The notes: generated from the letters alone by a model not told the origin. A stretch of 7,465 nt of DNA from Candidatus Aenigmatarchaeota archaeon (GCA_030672885.1 DAOVFN010000030.1:1-7465), one strand, 5' to 3'. Counted from the stretch's first letter, positions 1 to 5,777 are shown. Numbers and translations are program-made.

Positions 1-117
1 GCATAACGAACTGGCCGGGCTCGCTCTTGAGTGCCTTTCCGAACACGAGCCTCCTCAGTCCCTGGCCTCCTCGACAATCCTCGTTACCTCGAACTGCTCG
101 TGAAATTCCCTGCTCAT
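1..117 (-). CDS. pyrK: Dihydroorotate dehydrogenase electron-transfer subunit PyrK, N-terminal part, partial, apparent frameshift
   Basis: PyrK is the FAD/[2Fe-2S] subunit that passes electrons from class 1B dihydroorotate dehydrogenase to NAD. Reading leftward from an ATG at 117-115, 20 codons (beginning MSREFHEQFEV) end in TGA at 57-55. In another frame, right after it, the sequence reads RRLVFGKALKSEPGQFVM up to the window edge. The PGQFVM block is the N-terminal FAD-domain signature of ferredoxin-reductase-like PyrK proteins. Restoring one base (GACTGAGGAGG to GACCTGAGGAGG) joins the two into ...ARD-L-RRLVF..., so a one-base deletion or a sequencing/assembly error is likely. The gene starts 20 nt after the pyrD stop, with GGAGAGGG just upstream as a ribosome-binding site, as expected for a pyrDK operon. 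Its 3' part lies outside the window. Identity rests on one short motif plus context. Confidence 0.7.
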
Positions 118-137
118 ACCCTCTCCGCGCCCCGCAA

Positions 138-1079
138 TCAGGGCATCCTCCTCAGGTCCTTTAGCCTCTTAGCTCCTTCCTTGTCCATCTCCTTTCTGAG
201 GTCCTCTACAATCCATTCCATGAACTCTCCCACCTGGCCGGTGCTCTTGAGGTCAAATGCCGTCCCCATGGCCACGGCATCAGCCCCTGCCTTCACGTAC
301 TCGACGATGTCCCTGCCTGATGATATCCCGCCCATGCCTATTATAGGTATCTCAGGGACACTCTTCCTTATGATTCTCACACTCTCTAGGCCCTTTTCTT
401 TTATCCCCGGTCCCGAGAGCCCGCCCTCGACATTGCTCAGCACAGGCCACCTTATCCGCGGCGTGCCCGAGTGCGTGGGCCCTATGGTATTGGTCGCGGA
501 TATGGCGTCCGCCCCGGCATCCCAGCACGTCCTGGCCACCTCCTCCAGATTGTCTATGCTCCGGGACAGCTTTGCAATGACAGGCTTCCTGCACGACCGC
601 TTGGCCGCGTCCACAAAGGCCTCCACTGCTATGGGATCAGAGCCTAAAGCCTTCCCTATCCTCTCCCCTGGCCTGGGATGCGGACACGAGAAATTGATTT
701 CAAATGCATCGCATGCGTACTGCATCTCCGATACCATCTCCCTCATCTCGGCTATGCTCGAGCTGAACACCGAGACTATGAGCGGCTTGCCCAGGGGATA
801 GGCATCCAGCAGCTCCTCGAGCATGGCCCTGTATCCGGGATTCGGCAGGCCCACAGCATTGATGTAATCCTTCTCAGAGAGTTGCGCAAACACCGGGTTC
901 TCATAACCCTCCCTCTCCCTGTATCCGATGCTCTTGGTCACCAGGGCCCCGAAGTGCTCCCGGAGCCTCTTCAGGACAGGGACAAACGAGAATATCCCCG
1001 AGGCATTCATAACAGCCGGCTCTATCTTCATGCCGCATATCTCTGCAGAAACATCCACTCTGGCCATGGTCTTCCCCAT
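138..1079 (-). CDS. pyrD: Dihydroorotate dehydrogenase, class 1B catalytic subunit
   Basis: A 313-residue FMN-binding TIM barrel that oxidises dihydroorotate to orotate in the cytoplasm, the fourth step of UMP synthesis. In order: NASGIF (25-30), the FMN-binding lysine in VTKSIG (K49), NAVGLPNPG (74-82), the active-site block NFSCPHPRPG with the class 1 catalytic cysteine C132, the lysine in AKLSR (K170), TNTIG (196-200), GGLSGPG (219-225), GMGGI (248-252) and MGTAF (271-275), the last two forming the FMN phosphate site. Cys at the base position and an adjacent pyrK-like gene indicate type 1B, the NAD-linked heterotetramer. The length is typical. The first ATG (1079) has no Shine-Dalgarno, but a TATA-like box lies about 22 nt upstream, so a leaderless message is likely. 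A start at residue 5 (MARVDVS) is also possible. The coding sequence is visibly richer in G and C than the genes after 5700. Confidence 0.95.
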   Translation of the reverse strand: MGKTMARVDVSAEICGMKIEPAVMNASGIFSFVPVLKRLREHFGALVTKSIGYREREGYENPVFAQLSEKDYINAVGLPNPGYRAMLEELLDAYPLGKPLIVSVFSSSIAEMREMVSEMQYACDAFEINFSCPHPRPGERIGKALGSDPIAVEAFVDAAKRSCRKPVIAKLSRSIDNLEEVARTCWDAGADAISATNTIGPTHSGTPRIRWPVLSNVEGGLSGPGIKEKGLESVRIIRKSVPEIPIIGMGGISSGRDIVEYVKAGADAVAMGTAFDLKSTGQVGEFMEWIVEDLRKEMDKEGAKRLKDLRRMP

Positions 1080-1096
1080 TCAGAATTGCAGCAAAG

Positions 1097-1106
1097 AAAT
1101 AAATTA
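1097..1106 (-). promoter_or_regulatory. TATA-like box for pyrDK
   Basis: On the minus strand the sequence reads TAATTTATTT, centred about 22 nt before the pyrD ATG at 1079. This fits an archaeal TATA box driving a leaderless or nearly leaderless transcript, in line with the absence of a ribosome-binding site. The same A/T stretch read on the plus strand (AAATAAATTA) lies about 35 nt before the inverted-repeat element at 1136, so it could also serve a plus-strand transcript. Judged by eye only. Confidence 0.4.
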
Positions 1107-1135
1107 GGCTCGGGCTGGTTCCATATTCAAATACA

Positions 1136-1269
1136 GTATCGGACAAAATCTTGTGCATCAGCACGAGAGTGCATGCACATCTCTTGAAACCAGCGGTTTC
1201 AAGTCTTTGCAGCAGATCTGCAAATCTCTCGCATTGGCATGCAAGACTTTTTGGAATAATGTCCGATAC
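1136..1269. repeat. Nested inverted-repeat element, 134 bp, predicted to fold into a branched stem
   Basis: The two ends are perfect 10-base inverted repeats: GTATCGGACA (1136-1145) and TGTCCGATAC (1260-1269). Inside and collinear are TCTT-GCAT pairing with ATGCAAGA (about 1149-1158 with 1239-1246, two-base bulge) and CGAGAG (1164-1169) pairing with CTCTCG (1226-1231). The enclosed centre holds two hairpins. One is CTTGAAACC-AGC-GGTTTCAAG (1183-1203, nine pairs). The other is TTTGCAG-CAGAT-CTGCAAA (1206-1224, seven pairs). There are also two perfect 10-base palindromes, GTGCATGCAC (1169-1178) and GCAGATCTGC (1212-1221). About 40 base pairs can form as a stem ending in a three-way junction. 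It sits between divergent pyrD and trmB genes and holds no plausible ORF. It could be a non-coding RNA (strand unknown), a small non-autonomous mobile element with terminal inverted repeats, or a set of regulator-binding dyads. I do not recognise it as a known RNA family. Confidence 0.75.
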
Positions 1270-1368
1270 GACTAATAAAGGACAATTTCCAATTTGTTAT
1301 GCCCTTTACTATAATTGGTTATGAGGTATAGAATAAATAGCAAGAAAGGCAGATAAGACATAAATGTG

Positions 1369-1377
1369 TTTTTATTG
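1369..1377 (+). promoter_or_regulatory. TATA-like box for trmB regulator 1
   Basis: TTTTTATTG lies about 42 nt before the ATG at 1415. Transcription would start near 1398-1400 and give a leader of about 15 nt. The stretch from 1270 to 1368 is A/T-rich with a weak CCAATT/AATTGG inverted repeat (1289-1294 and 1313-1318). I see no gene in it. Confidence 0.35.
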
Positions 1378-1404
1378 CTTTCTGTTAACTTCTCCACAAA
1401 TATG

Positions 1405-1416
1405 ATGTGGTCACAT
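1405..1416. promoter_or_regulatory. Operator-like palindrome over the start codon of trmB regulator 1
   Basis: ATGTG-GT-CACAT has perfect 5-base arms around a 2-base centre and overlaps the first two bases of the start codon at 1415. A symmetric site here, just downstream of the presumed transcription start, is where an autoregulating TrmB dimer would block transcription. The left half with its flank (GATGTGGT, 1404-1411) recurs at 2163-2170 in the dyad before OMPDC-like gene A. The GGTCAC before the ATG may also act as a weak ribosome-binding site. Confidence 0.35.
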
Positions 1417-2164
1417 GGAATCATTGAAAAAGCAGGTCCTTGAGAACCTTGGCCTGGTCAGGAATGAGGTGGCGGTCTATCTGGCACTCATGAGACTTGG
1501 TTCTGCCTCTGCAGGCAGGATAACAAGAGAATGCTGTCTGCACAGGAGAAATGTGTACGATTCTCTTGAGAAGCTTGTCCAGAGGGGACTCGTCGGTTAT
1601 GTCACAAAGGGGAAGACAAGGCATTTCGAGGCCACAAACCCCCAGAGGCTTCTTGATTTATTGAGAGAAAAGAGAAAGAAGCTGGAAGTCAGTGAAAGAA
1701 GCCTCGAATCAGCCATGCCGGAACTTGTTACAGCCAAACAAGTGAAGGAAAATCAGAATGTGAGCATCTTCATGGGCAAGGAGGGAAGAAGGGTTGTTTT
1801 CGAGGACATACTGAAAACAGCAAAAGAGAACTGTGTTCTGGGAGGCCACCCACCATCCAAATCAGCAGAGAACTACACGAAACAATACAACAGAAGAAGG
1901 GCAAGGGCTGGTATACAGAACAAGATGATTTACAACAAGAGACATAAATATATCAAATTTCTGAAAAATCTTGAACATACTGAAGTGAGAATCATGCCCA
2001 AGGAGCTCAATTCCAAAGTATCCTTCAACATATATGATAACAAGGTAGCTATTTTATTCAACATTGATGAAATGCCGCTTACTATCCTCATAGACAATGA
2101 GAGTGTCGCCAATGATTTCAGGGAATACTTCAATTTCATCTGGGACATCTCCAAGAAGGCCTGA
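1415..2164 (+). CDS. TrmB-family transcriptional regulator (paralogue 1)
   Basis: A 249-residue cytoplasmic DNA-binding protein of the archaeal TrmB type. Residues about 8-75 form a winged helix-turn-helix, with NLGL-x-x-NE-x-x-VYLALMRLG at 11-29 and the recognition helix HRRNVYDSLEKL (43-54). Residues about 78-110 are a charged helical linker (LLREKRKKLE...) likely to form a coiled-coil dimer interface. Residues about 115-249 match the PLD-like effector-binding domain of TrmB proteins and end in an aromatic helix (FREYFNFIWD). Known TrmB proteins bind sugars through this domain. The ligand here is unknown. Its position next to OMPDC-like genes suggests control by a nucleotide, nucleobase or sugar phosphate (inference). 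It is similar along its whole length to regulator 2 at 4957-5688. A palindrome at its start codon suggests autoregulation. Confidence 0.88.
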   Translation: MESLKKQVLENLGLVRNEVAVYLALMRLGSASAGRITRECCLHRRNVYDSLEKLVQRGLVGYVTKGKTRHFEATNPQRLLDLLREKRKKLEVSERSLESAMPELVTAKQVKENQNVSIFMGKEGRRVVFEDILKTAKENCVLGGHPPSKSAENYTKQYNRRRARAGIQNKMIYNKRHKYIKFLKNLEHTEVRIMPKELNSKVSFNIYDNKVAILFNIDEMPLTILIDNESVANDFREYFNFIWDISKKA

Positions 2165-2165
2165 T

Positions 2166-2195
2166 GTGGTGATTTCCACCACCGCTCACGTTTTT
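2166..2195 (+). terminator. Hairpin plus T-run between trmB regulator 1 and OMPDC-like gene A
   Basis: GTGGTG-ATTTC-CACCAC (2166-2182) forms a perfect six-pair stem directly after the regulator stop codon, followed by five T (2191-2195). It may act as a terminator. The dyad begins with GTGGTG and overlaps GATGTGGT, which also occurs in the palindrome at 1404-1411, so an operator for gene A is equally possible. The T-run (GTTTTTA) could be the TATA element for gene A, about 35 nt before its ATG. Confidence 0.4.
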
Positions 2196-2228
2196 ACCTC
2201 CCCACTTCTTTTGATAATCGGTGATGTC

Positions 2229-3356
2229 ATGTTTGAAGTTTTACAGCAAACAGAAACCGACCACCGGTCTTTCTATAAAGCAACCGAGAGCCATTTAAAG
2301 ACCCTCTACAAGATAAAGGATTCCTTTTCAGGGGTGCCAGGGGAAGAGTTTGTTAACCGATATATCGATGCATTCTCAAAAACAGCTTCTCCATTTGTTG
2401 TCAATCTTGACCTCAATTGTTCTGAGTATGCAGGAGATTTTGACAGGATGCTTGAGAAATCGCGAGACATTACAGAACACATGAAAAGGACAGTCAAGGC
2501 CACAGCAAAGCAAGTCTCGGGTTATAAGATGAATGAGCAGTCCATGCTCACCTTTCTGATAGCACAGGAGCCCCGGTTTGTTGAACATGCAAAGGAACTC
2601 TACTATGATGAGGTCGGTGTCGAGCCTGTATTGTGGACAGATGAGAAGCTCAGGGACATACCGAGCACGACCTACCAGACAGCCAGGATAATATATGGTC
2701 TCGGTTATGATGCTATCCACTGCATGCCCCAGATAGGCCAGGATGTTGCGGGAGCACTCCAGAAGGCAGCAGGAGAGATGGGCAACAGAGGAACGGTTCA
2801 TGTTATCAACCTCACACACCCGGGATATGAGTCTGTCAAGGAAGACTATCACAAAGACCCTGTCGGAACAATAAACCTCATGAGGAAGAGGGCCCTGGGT
2901 TCAACAACAGATGTTGAGATAGGAAAGGACACACACCAGGTTAATGTGAGGTCAACAGGGACAATAGAGCCTGCAAACAGGCCCGATGAGATATACCAGG
3001 GCCGCAGGGACATGTACAATGATGACATCATGATAATCTCAATAGGCATCGGCCCCCAGGGAGCGCTTCCAGGATGCGCCCTGTATTCCGGCGCCTCGAT
3101 TGAAGGCATAGGAAGGTTCATCTTTCAGGAGGAAGAGGGATTTTCAACACCTGAAAAAATGGAAAGAAAATCCAGGGCATCCAAGAGAAGCTGCCTCCAT
3201 GCCCTGAATGCCCGCTATTCTGATACGCTGCAGCCATATCCCCTAGACAGAGTAATGGAAGAACTCAAGGATTTCAATCCCTCAATACGGGATGTTACAA
3301 GGGAGGGCCTTGACAGGGTCTATAAGATGAGGCTGGGGGAGCATGAATCCGGATGA
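2229..3356 (+). CDS. Orotidine 5'-phosphate decarboxylase/HUMPS-family protein A (long form)
   Basis: A 375-residue TIM-barrel protein of the OMP decarboxylase superfamily. Aligned by eye to the family, it has LDLN (D61), SGYK (K100), the catalytic D-x-K-x-x-D tetrad element in DEKLRDIP (D138, K140, D143), NLTHPG (194-199, where OMPDCs usually have S-H-P-G), EPANRPDE (247-254), IGIGPQG (272-278) with the phosphate-loop glutamine Q277, and GIGR with the phosphate-binding arginine R296. Two things are unusual. The usual proline of the SPGV/TPGI loop is replaced by I272. Extra segments precede (about 50 residues) and follow (about 75 residues, 300-375) the barrel, against about 210-250 residues for ordinary OMPDCs. 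The chosen ATG is preceded by GGTGAT (2220-2225), an archaeal ribosome-binding site; upstream in-frame starts lie inside the regulator gene. It may decarboxylate OMP or a related substrate. The fold is sure, the substrate is not. Confidence 0.82.
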   Translation: MFEVLQQTETDHRSFYKATESHLKTLYKIKDSFSGVPGEEFVNRYIDAFSKTASPFVVNLDLNCSEYAGDFDRMLEKSRDITEHMKRTVKATAKQVSGYKMNEQSMLTFLIAQEPRFVEHAKELYYDEVGVEPVLWTDEKLRDIPSTTYQTARIIYGLGYDAIHCMPQIGQDVAGALQKAAGEMGNRGTVHVINLTHPGYESVKEDYHKDPVGTINLMRKRALGSTTDVEIGKDTHQVNVRSTGTIEPANRPDEIYQGRRDMYNDDIMIISIGIGPQGALPGCALYSGASIEGIGRFIFQEEEGFSTPEKMERKSRASKRSCLHALNARYSDTLQPYPLDRVMEELKDFNPSIRDVTREGLDRVYKMRLGEHESG

Positions 3357-3456
3357 TGAAAAATCAGACTCTTTTATAGAGATAACATACAAGAATAGAA
3401 AGAAAAGGATTCTCGTCTCAGACAATGATGTAGAATCCATTCACGTCTCAGTCTGA
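3343..3456 (+). CDS. Possible small protein, 37 residues
   Basis: ATG at 3343 opens a 37-codon frame ending in TGA at 3456. It overlaps the last 14 nt of gene A in another frame, in the style of translational coupling. A G-rich run, GGGGGAG, lies just upstream and could serve as ribosome-binding site. The predicted peptide is charged, with an acidic start (NPDDEKSDS) followed by an alternating pattern (FIEITYK, KRILVSD) that suggests a small beta structure. It has no signal peptide or membrane segment. I do not recognise a family. It could be a chance frame. Confidence 0.4.
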   Translation: MNPDDEKSDSFIEITYKNRKKRILVSDNDVESIHVSV

Positions 3457-3468
3457 AACTATATGTTC

Positions 3469-3476
3469 TTATAAAA
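3469..3476 (+). promoter_or_regulatory. TATA box for OMPDC-like gene B
   Basis: TTATAAAA is centred about 24 nt before the ATG at 3497, the right distance for a transcript beginning at or next to that codon. No good Shine-Dalgarno precedes the ATG, so a leaderless message is likely. It implies that gene B can be transcribed independently of gene A. Confidence 0.5.
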
Positions 3477-3496
3477 CTTTTCATCAAAGCCATGGC

Positions 3497-4282
3497 ATGA
3501 AAGGGAAAAACATGTTCCATCTGGACTATGGAGTCATACTGGCAATAGATGTTTCTGAAATGGATGATATCAAGATGCTGGTTGAGGTAGGAGAAGGGCT
3601 TGACGGTGTTGTTGGATACAAGCCAGGGAGCCTTTCCATACTTTCCAGTAACGGGCTCCCCGGGCTAGCAAAGGAAATGAGAAAAATAACGGGAAAACCC
3701 CTCATTATGGATTGGCAAAAGCTTGTTCCAGACTATCCCATGGAAGAACCCACCAGAGAGGCTTTGATTGAATCTGCTAAGGGTCTTTCAAACATATTGA
3801 AGAGGGCTAAAATTCAAGGGGCTGTAATATATCCATGCTTGACAGCATTTGATTCCCTGCCTCAGACTGTCTACACCGAAGGAATTGCAGAGAAGGGCGT
3901 TGAGCCATTTGTTGTAGGGAGGTTCACCTCTGACGGGGGTCTTATTAAAGAGGGGGGTGTGCTCCCTGATAACACACCTGAACTTATTTATGAGCGGGCT
4001 GCCAGAGAAGGTGTTGAGTATTTTATTATGCCTGGCAACAGGCCAGAGGAAGTCAGGGGATTCATGGAGATTGTCCTAAAAAACATGCCTGTCCCTGAGC
4101 CAAAGATAGGCATGCCTGGTCACGGATTACAGGGCGGGACCATAAAAGAGGGCTTCAAGTCCACGCTGGGATACCCCACCTATGCAATTGTTGGGCCTGT
4201 GGATTGTGTGAATGTTACCGACAAGAACAGCATCAGGGAGAGCCTTAAGCCCTATTGCGATGAAGCTCTTGGGTTCATTTAG
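3497..4282 (+). CDS. Orotidine 5'-phosphate decarboxylase/HUMPS-family protein B, altered active site
   Basis: A 261-residue TIM barrel of the OMPDC superfamily. Family landmarks are LAIDVS (D18), VGYK (K42), NGLPGLA (52-58), DWQKLVPDYP (D72, K75, D79), FVVGRFTSDGG (138-148), FIMPGNRPEE (176-185), GMPGHGLQGG (205-214, Q212) and the final strand IVGPV (231-235). Two departures stand out. The catalytic D-x-K-x-x-D is stretched to D-x-x-K-x-x-x-D, as in protein C. The arginine that normally follows IVG and holds the substrate phosphate is proline (P234). From memory, a D-x-Q-K-x-x-x-D-x-P form occurs in some archaeal proteins annotated as OMPDC, so the first change need not be inactivating; the lost arginine is harder to reconcile with OMP as substrate. 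A second start at residue 6 (MFHLDYG) with AAAGGG before it is possible. It may act on a different phosphate, or be a ligand-binding relative. Confidence 0.8.
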   Translation: MKGKNMFHLDYGVILAIDVSEMDDIKMLVEVGEGLDGVVGYKPGSLSILSSNGLPGLAKEMRKITGKPLIMDWQKLVPDYPMEEPTREALIESAKGLSNILKRAKIQGAVIYPCLTAFDSLPQTVYTEGIAEKGVEPFVVGRFTSDGGLIKEGGVLPDNTPELIYERAAREGVEYFIMPGNRPEEVRGFMEIVLKNMPVPEPKIGMPGHGLQGGTIKEGFKSTLGYPTYAIVGPVDCVNVTDKNSIRESLKPYCDEALGFI

Positions 4283-4283
4283 G

Positions 4284-4290
4284 TTTTTTT
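4284..4290 (+). terminator. T-tract after OMPDC-like gene B, possibly also the TATA region of the HAD gene
   Basis: Seven T follow the TAG stop of gene B by one base, with no hairpin. This is typical of archaeal T-rich termination. The following ATTAC makes TTTTTTATTA, about 39 nt before the HAD ATG at 4329, so the same stretch may serve as a TATA box giving a leader of about 13 nt that holds GGTGGGT. Confidence 0.45.
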
Positions 4291-4328
4291 ATTACTTTGC
4301 ATTAATTTGTTTCTATTTGGTGGGTCAT

Positions 4329-4967
4329 ATGTATAATAATAAGAAGGGAGTAGTTATTGATAATGTAGGCGTCCTTCTATATGACCCTCTGACGAATCTG
4401 GACTGGCTGGCAGCGAGATACGGGGTTGACGAAGACAAATTGAATCAGGCAAAGAACAGAATCTGGGTAAAAGAATTCTCTGTGGATCCAGAGATGACAC
4501 CGTACCATTTCTGGAGCAAGGTCTTTGGAGAGGCCGGAGTTGCTATCGACCAAAATGATGCTGAGAAAATAAATAATGAAATAATAGACAGGCACTATCC
4601 CCATGAAAGGATGCTGGAATATGTTAGGGAACTTAGAGAAAACCCCGATGTTGTCACTAACCTCTGGACCAATGTTAGCAGTGACTGGCTTCAAAAAATT
4701 GATGAAAGGCTAGACCTGACAAAAACCTTCGATTATATCGCAGCCTCTTGCATTGAAGGAAAAAGAAAAAATAATCCCGATTTTGTCAGAAATATGCTGA
4801 GAAAGATGAAAGAGGATGGTTGTGGGCCTATTGCAGGGATAGACGATCAGGAGAGGAATTTAAGAGTATTGAGAGGGGCAGGGGTTGACCCAACCATACT
4901 TTACACATGTGAGGAACAGACAATAAAGGAGCTAGATAGATTCATCAGTGAGCGATATGAAAGATGA
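4329..4967 (+). CDS. HAD-superfamily hydrolase
   Basis: A 212-residue haloacid-dehalogenase-fold protein, probably a cytoplasmic phosphatase. Motif I is VVIDNVGVLLYD, with nucleophile D11. The acid/base position two residues on is V13, where classical phosphatases have Asp; this recalls the DLGGVL type. A helical cap spans about 20-100. Motif II is LWTNVSSDW (T114). Motif III is GKRKNNPDF (K145 or K147). Motif IV is GIDDQERN (D172, D173). Length is typical for the subfamily. The chosen ATG lies just after GGTGGGT (4319-4325). An upstream ATG at 4260 would add a hydrophobic stretch but overlaps gene B, lacks a ribosome-binding site and gives motif I an unusually long lead. It overlaps regulator 2 and so is probably co-translated with it. 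Between OMPDC-like genes, a nucleotide or sugar-phosphate substrate is plausible, but this is inference. Confidence 0.82.
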   Translation: MYNNKKGVVIDNVGVLLYDPLTNLDWLAARYGVDEDKLNQAKNRIWVKEFSVDPEMTPYHFWSKVFGEAGVAIDQNDAEKINNEIIDRHYPHERMLEYVRELRENPDVVTNLWTNVSSDWLQKIDERLDLTKTFDYIAASCIEGKRKNNPDFVRNMLRKMKEDGCGPIAGIDDQERNLRVLRGAGVDPTILYTCEEQTIKELDRFISERYER

Positions 4968-5688
4968 ACTCAAGGAGATAGGTTTGAGCAAGAATGAGTC
5001 TGCTGTATATTTTACGCTGCTGAGGATAGGGGCTTCTTCTATAGGAAAAATTTCAGAGCACTCAGGGGTGCACAGAAGAAATGTCTATGATGTCATAGAA
5101 AGACTAGGAAAGAAAGGCCTCATATGCCAGACAGTCAAGGAAAGAATCAAGCAATTCAAGGCCGCAAGCCCCATGAACCTGCTTCACATAATAGAGGAAG
5201 ACAGGGAAAGGCTCAAGACAAAGGAGGAGAAGACAAAATCAGTTGCATCAGAACTGCTGTCGGCCTACAATCGCTCATTGGAAAAGAAGACCAATGTAAC
5301 TCTCTATAAAGGCATCAGGGGCATAAGAACGGTTCTCCAGGACATCCTGAATACAGGAAAGGAGAACCGCGTCCTCGGTGCCCATACACCACCCGACATC
5401 ATAGCAAGCTATATTGTCAACTTTCATGACAGAAGGATAAGACTCGGCATAAGGGACAGGCTCATCTTCAACAATGATTTCAAGAGGGCAAGGGCACTCG
5501 CAAAGATGCCCCATACCGAGGTAAAGCTGATGCCCAAAAAGCAGGAAAGAACAACCTGCATAAACATCTACGGTAACAAGGTCGCTGTGCTCTCATGGTC
5601 AGAGCCAATTTCTATTATTATAGAAAATAAGGGGATAGCAGACAACTTCAGATACTACTTCGATACACTCTGGAGCGTACTAAAGTAA
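4957..5688 (+). CDS. TrmB-family transcriptional regulator (paralogue 2)
   Basis: A 243-residue regulator counted from this ATG; a GTG at 4948 would add three residues (M/V-S-D). It has the same architecture as regulator 1: a winged helix-turn-helix with EIGLSKNESAVYFTLLRIG and recognition helix HRRNVYDVIERL, a long charged helix (EEDRERLKTKEEKTK) and a TrmB/PLD-like C-terminal domain (YKGIRGIRTVLQDIL, VLGAHTPP, HTEVKLMP, NIYGNKVAVLS) ending in FRYYFDTLWSVL. The core HRRNVYD is identical in both regulators, implying overlapping DNA targets, while the effector domains differ more. The ATG lies inside the last 11 nt of the HAD gene, so the two are likely translationally coupled. I prefer it to the GTG because it is a stronger start and has a weak GTGAG motif upstream. 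The ligand is unknown. Confidence 0.87.
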   Translation: MKDELKEIGLSKNESAVYFTLLRIGASSIGKISEHSGVHRRNVYDVIERLGKKGLICQTVKERIKQFKAASPMNLLHIIEEDRERLKTKEEKTKSVASELLSAYNRSLEKKTNVTLYKGIRGIRTVLQDILNTGKENRVLGAHTPPDIIASYIVNFHDRRIRLGIRDRLIFNNDFKRARALAKMPHTEVKLMPKKQERTTCINIYGNKVAVLSWSEPISIIIENKGIADNFRYYFDTLWSVLK

Positions 5689-5691
5689 TGT

Positions 5692-5705
5692 GCCAGTGTG
5701 CTGGC
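5692..5705 (+). terminator. Small hairpin after trmB regulator 2
   Basis: GCCAG-TGTG-CTGGC forms a five-pair stem just after the stop codon. It is not followed by a T-run, so it may be a processing or operator site rather than a terminator. An A/C-rich stretch (CCACCACACAAC) follows. Confidence 0.3.
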
Positions 5706-5730
5706 TCGCCACCACACAACAATTAATTCC

Positions 5731-5743
5731 AAAATAAAAAATC
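5731..5743 (+). promoter_or_regulatory. TATA-like box for OMPDC-like gene C
   Basis: AAAATAAAAAATC is centred about 42 nt before the ATG at 5778. A transcript starting near 5762 would carry a leader of about 16 nt containing a strong GGAGGT (5766-5771) six bases before the ATG. Gene C therefore probably has its own promoter. Confidence 0.4.
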
Positions 5744-5777
5744 TTTCTTTAGTATAAGAACTGGTGGAGGTAATTCA

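Noticed and set aside
31..801. Plus-strand 256-codon open frame across pyrD
   Set aside because: It lies antisense to a gene with clear FMN-binding and catalytic motifs and shows no recognisable protein features; it reflects the high G+C of pyrD.
678..1187. Plus-strand 169-codon open frame reaching into the divergent spacer
   Set aside because: Antisense to pyrD for most of its length, no ribosome-binding site or family resemblance, and it ends inside the inverted-repeat element.
1136..1269. CRISPR array or IS element
   Set aside because: No evenly spaced direct repeats and no transposase gene nearby; the repeats are inverted and nested. A MITE remains possible but no clear target-site duplication is visible.
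2097..2228. Longer N-terminus for OMPDC-like protein A starting within regulator 1
   Set aside because: The extra residues are low-complexity Ser/Thr/Pro-rich read-through of the regulator gene; the ATG at 2229 has a good GGTGAT site.
4212..4328. Upstream starts for the HAD gene giving a hydrophobic N-terminus
   Set aside because: The segment overlaps gene B and the T-rich spacer; the apparent membrane helix comes from T-rich DNA. The ATG at 4329 places HAD motif I at the usual position.
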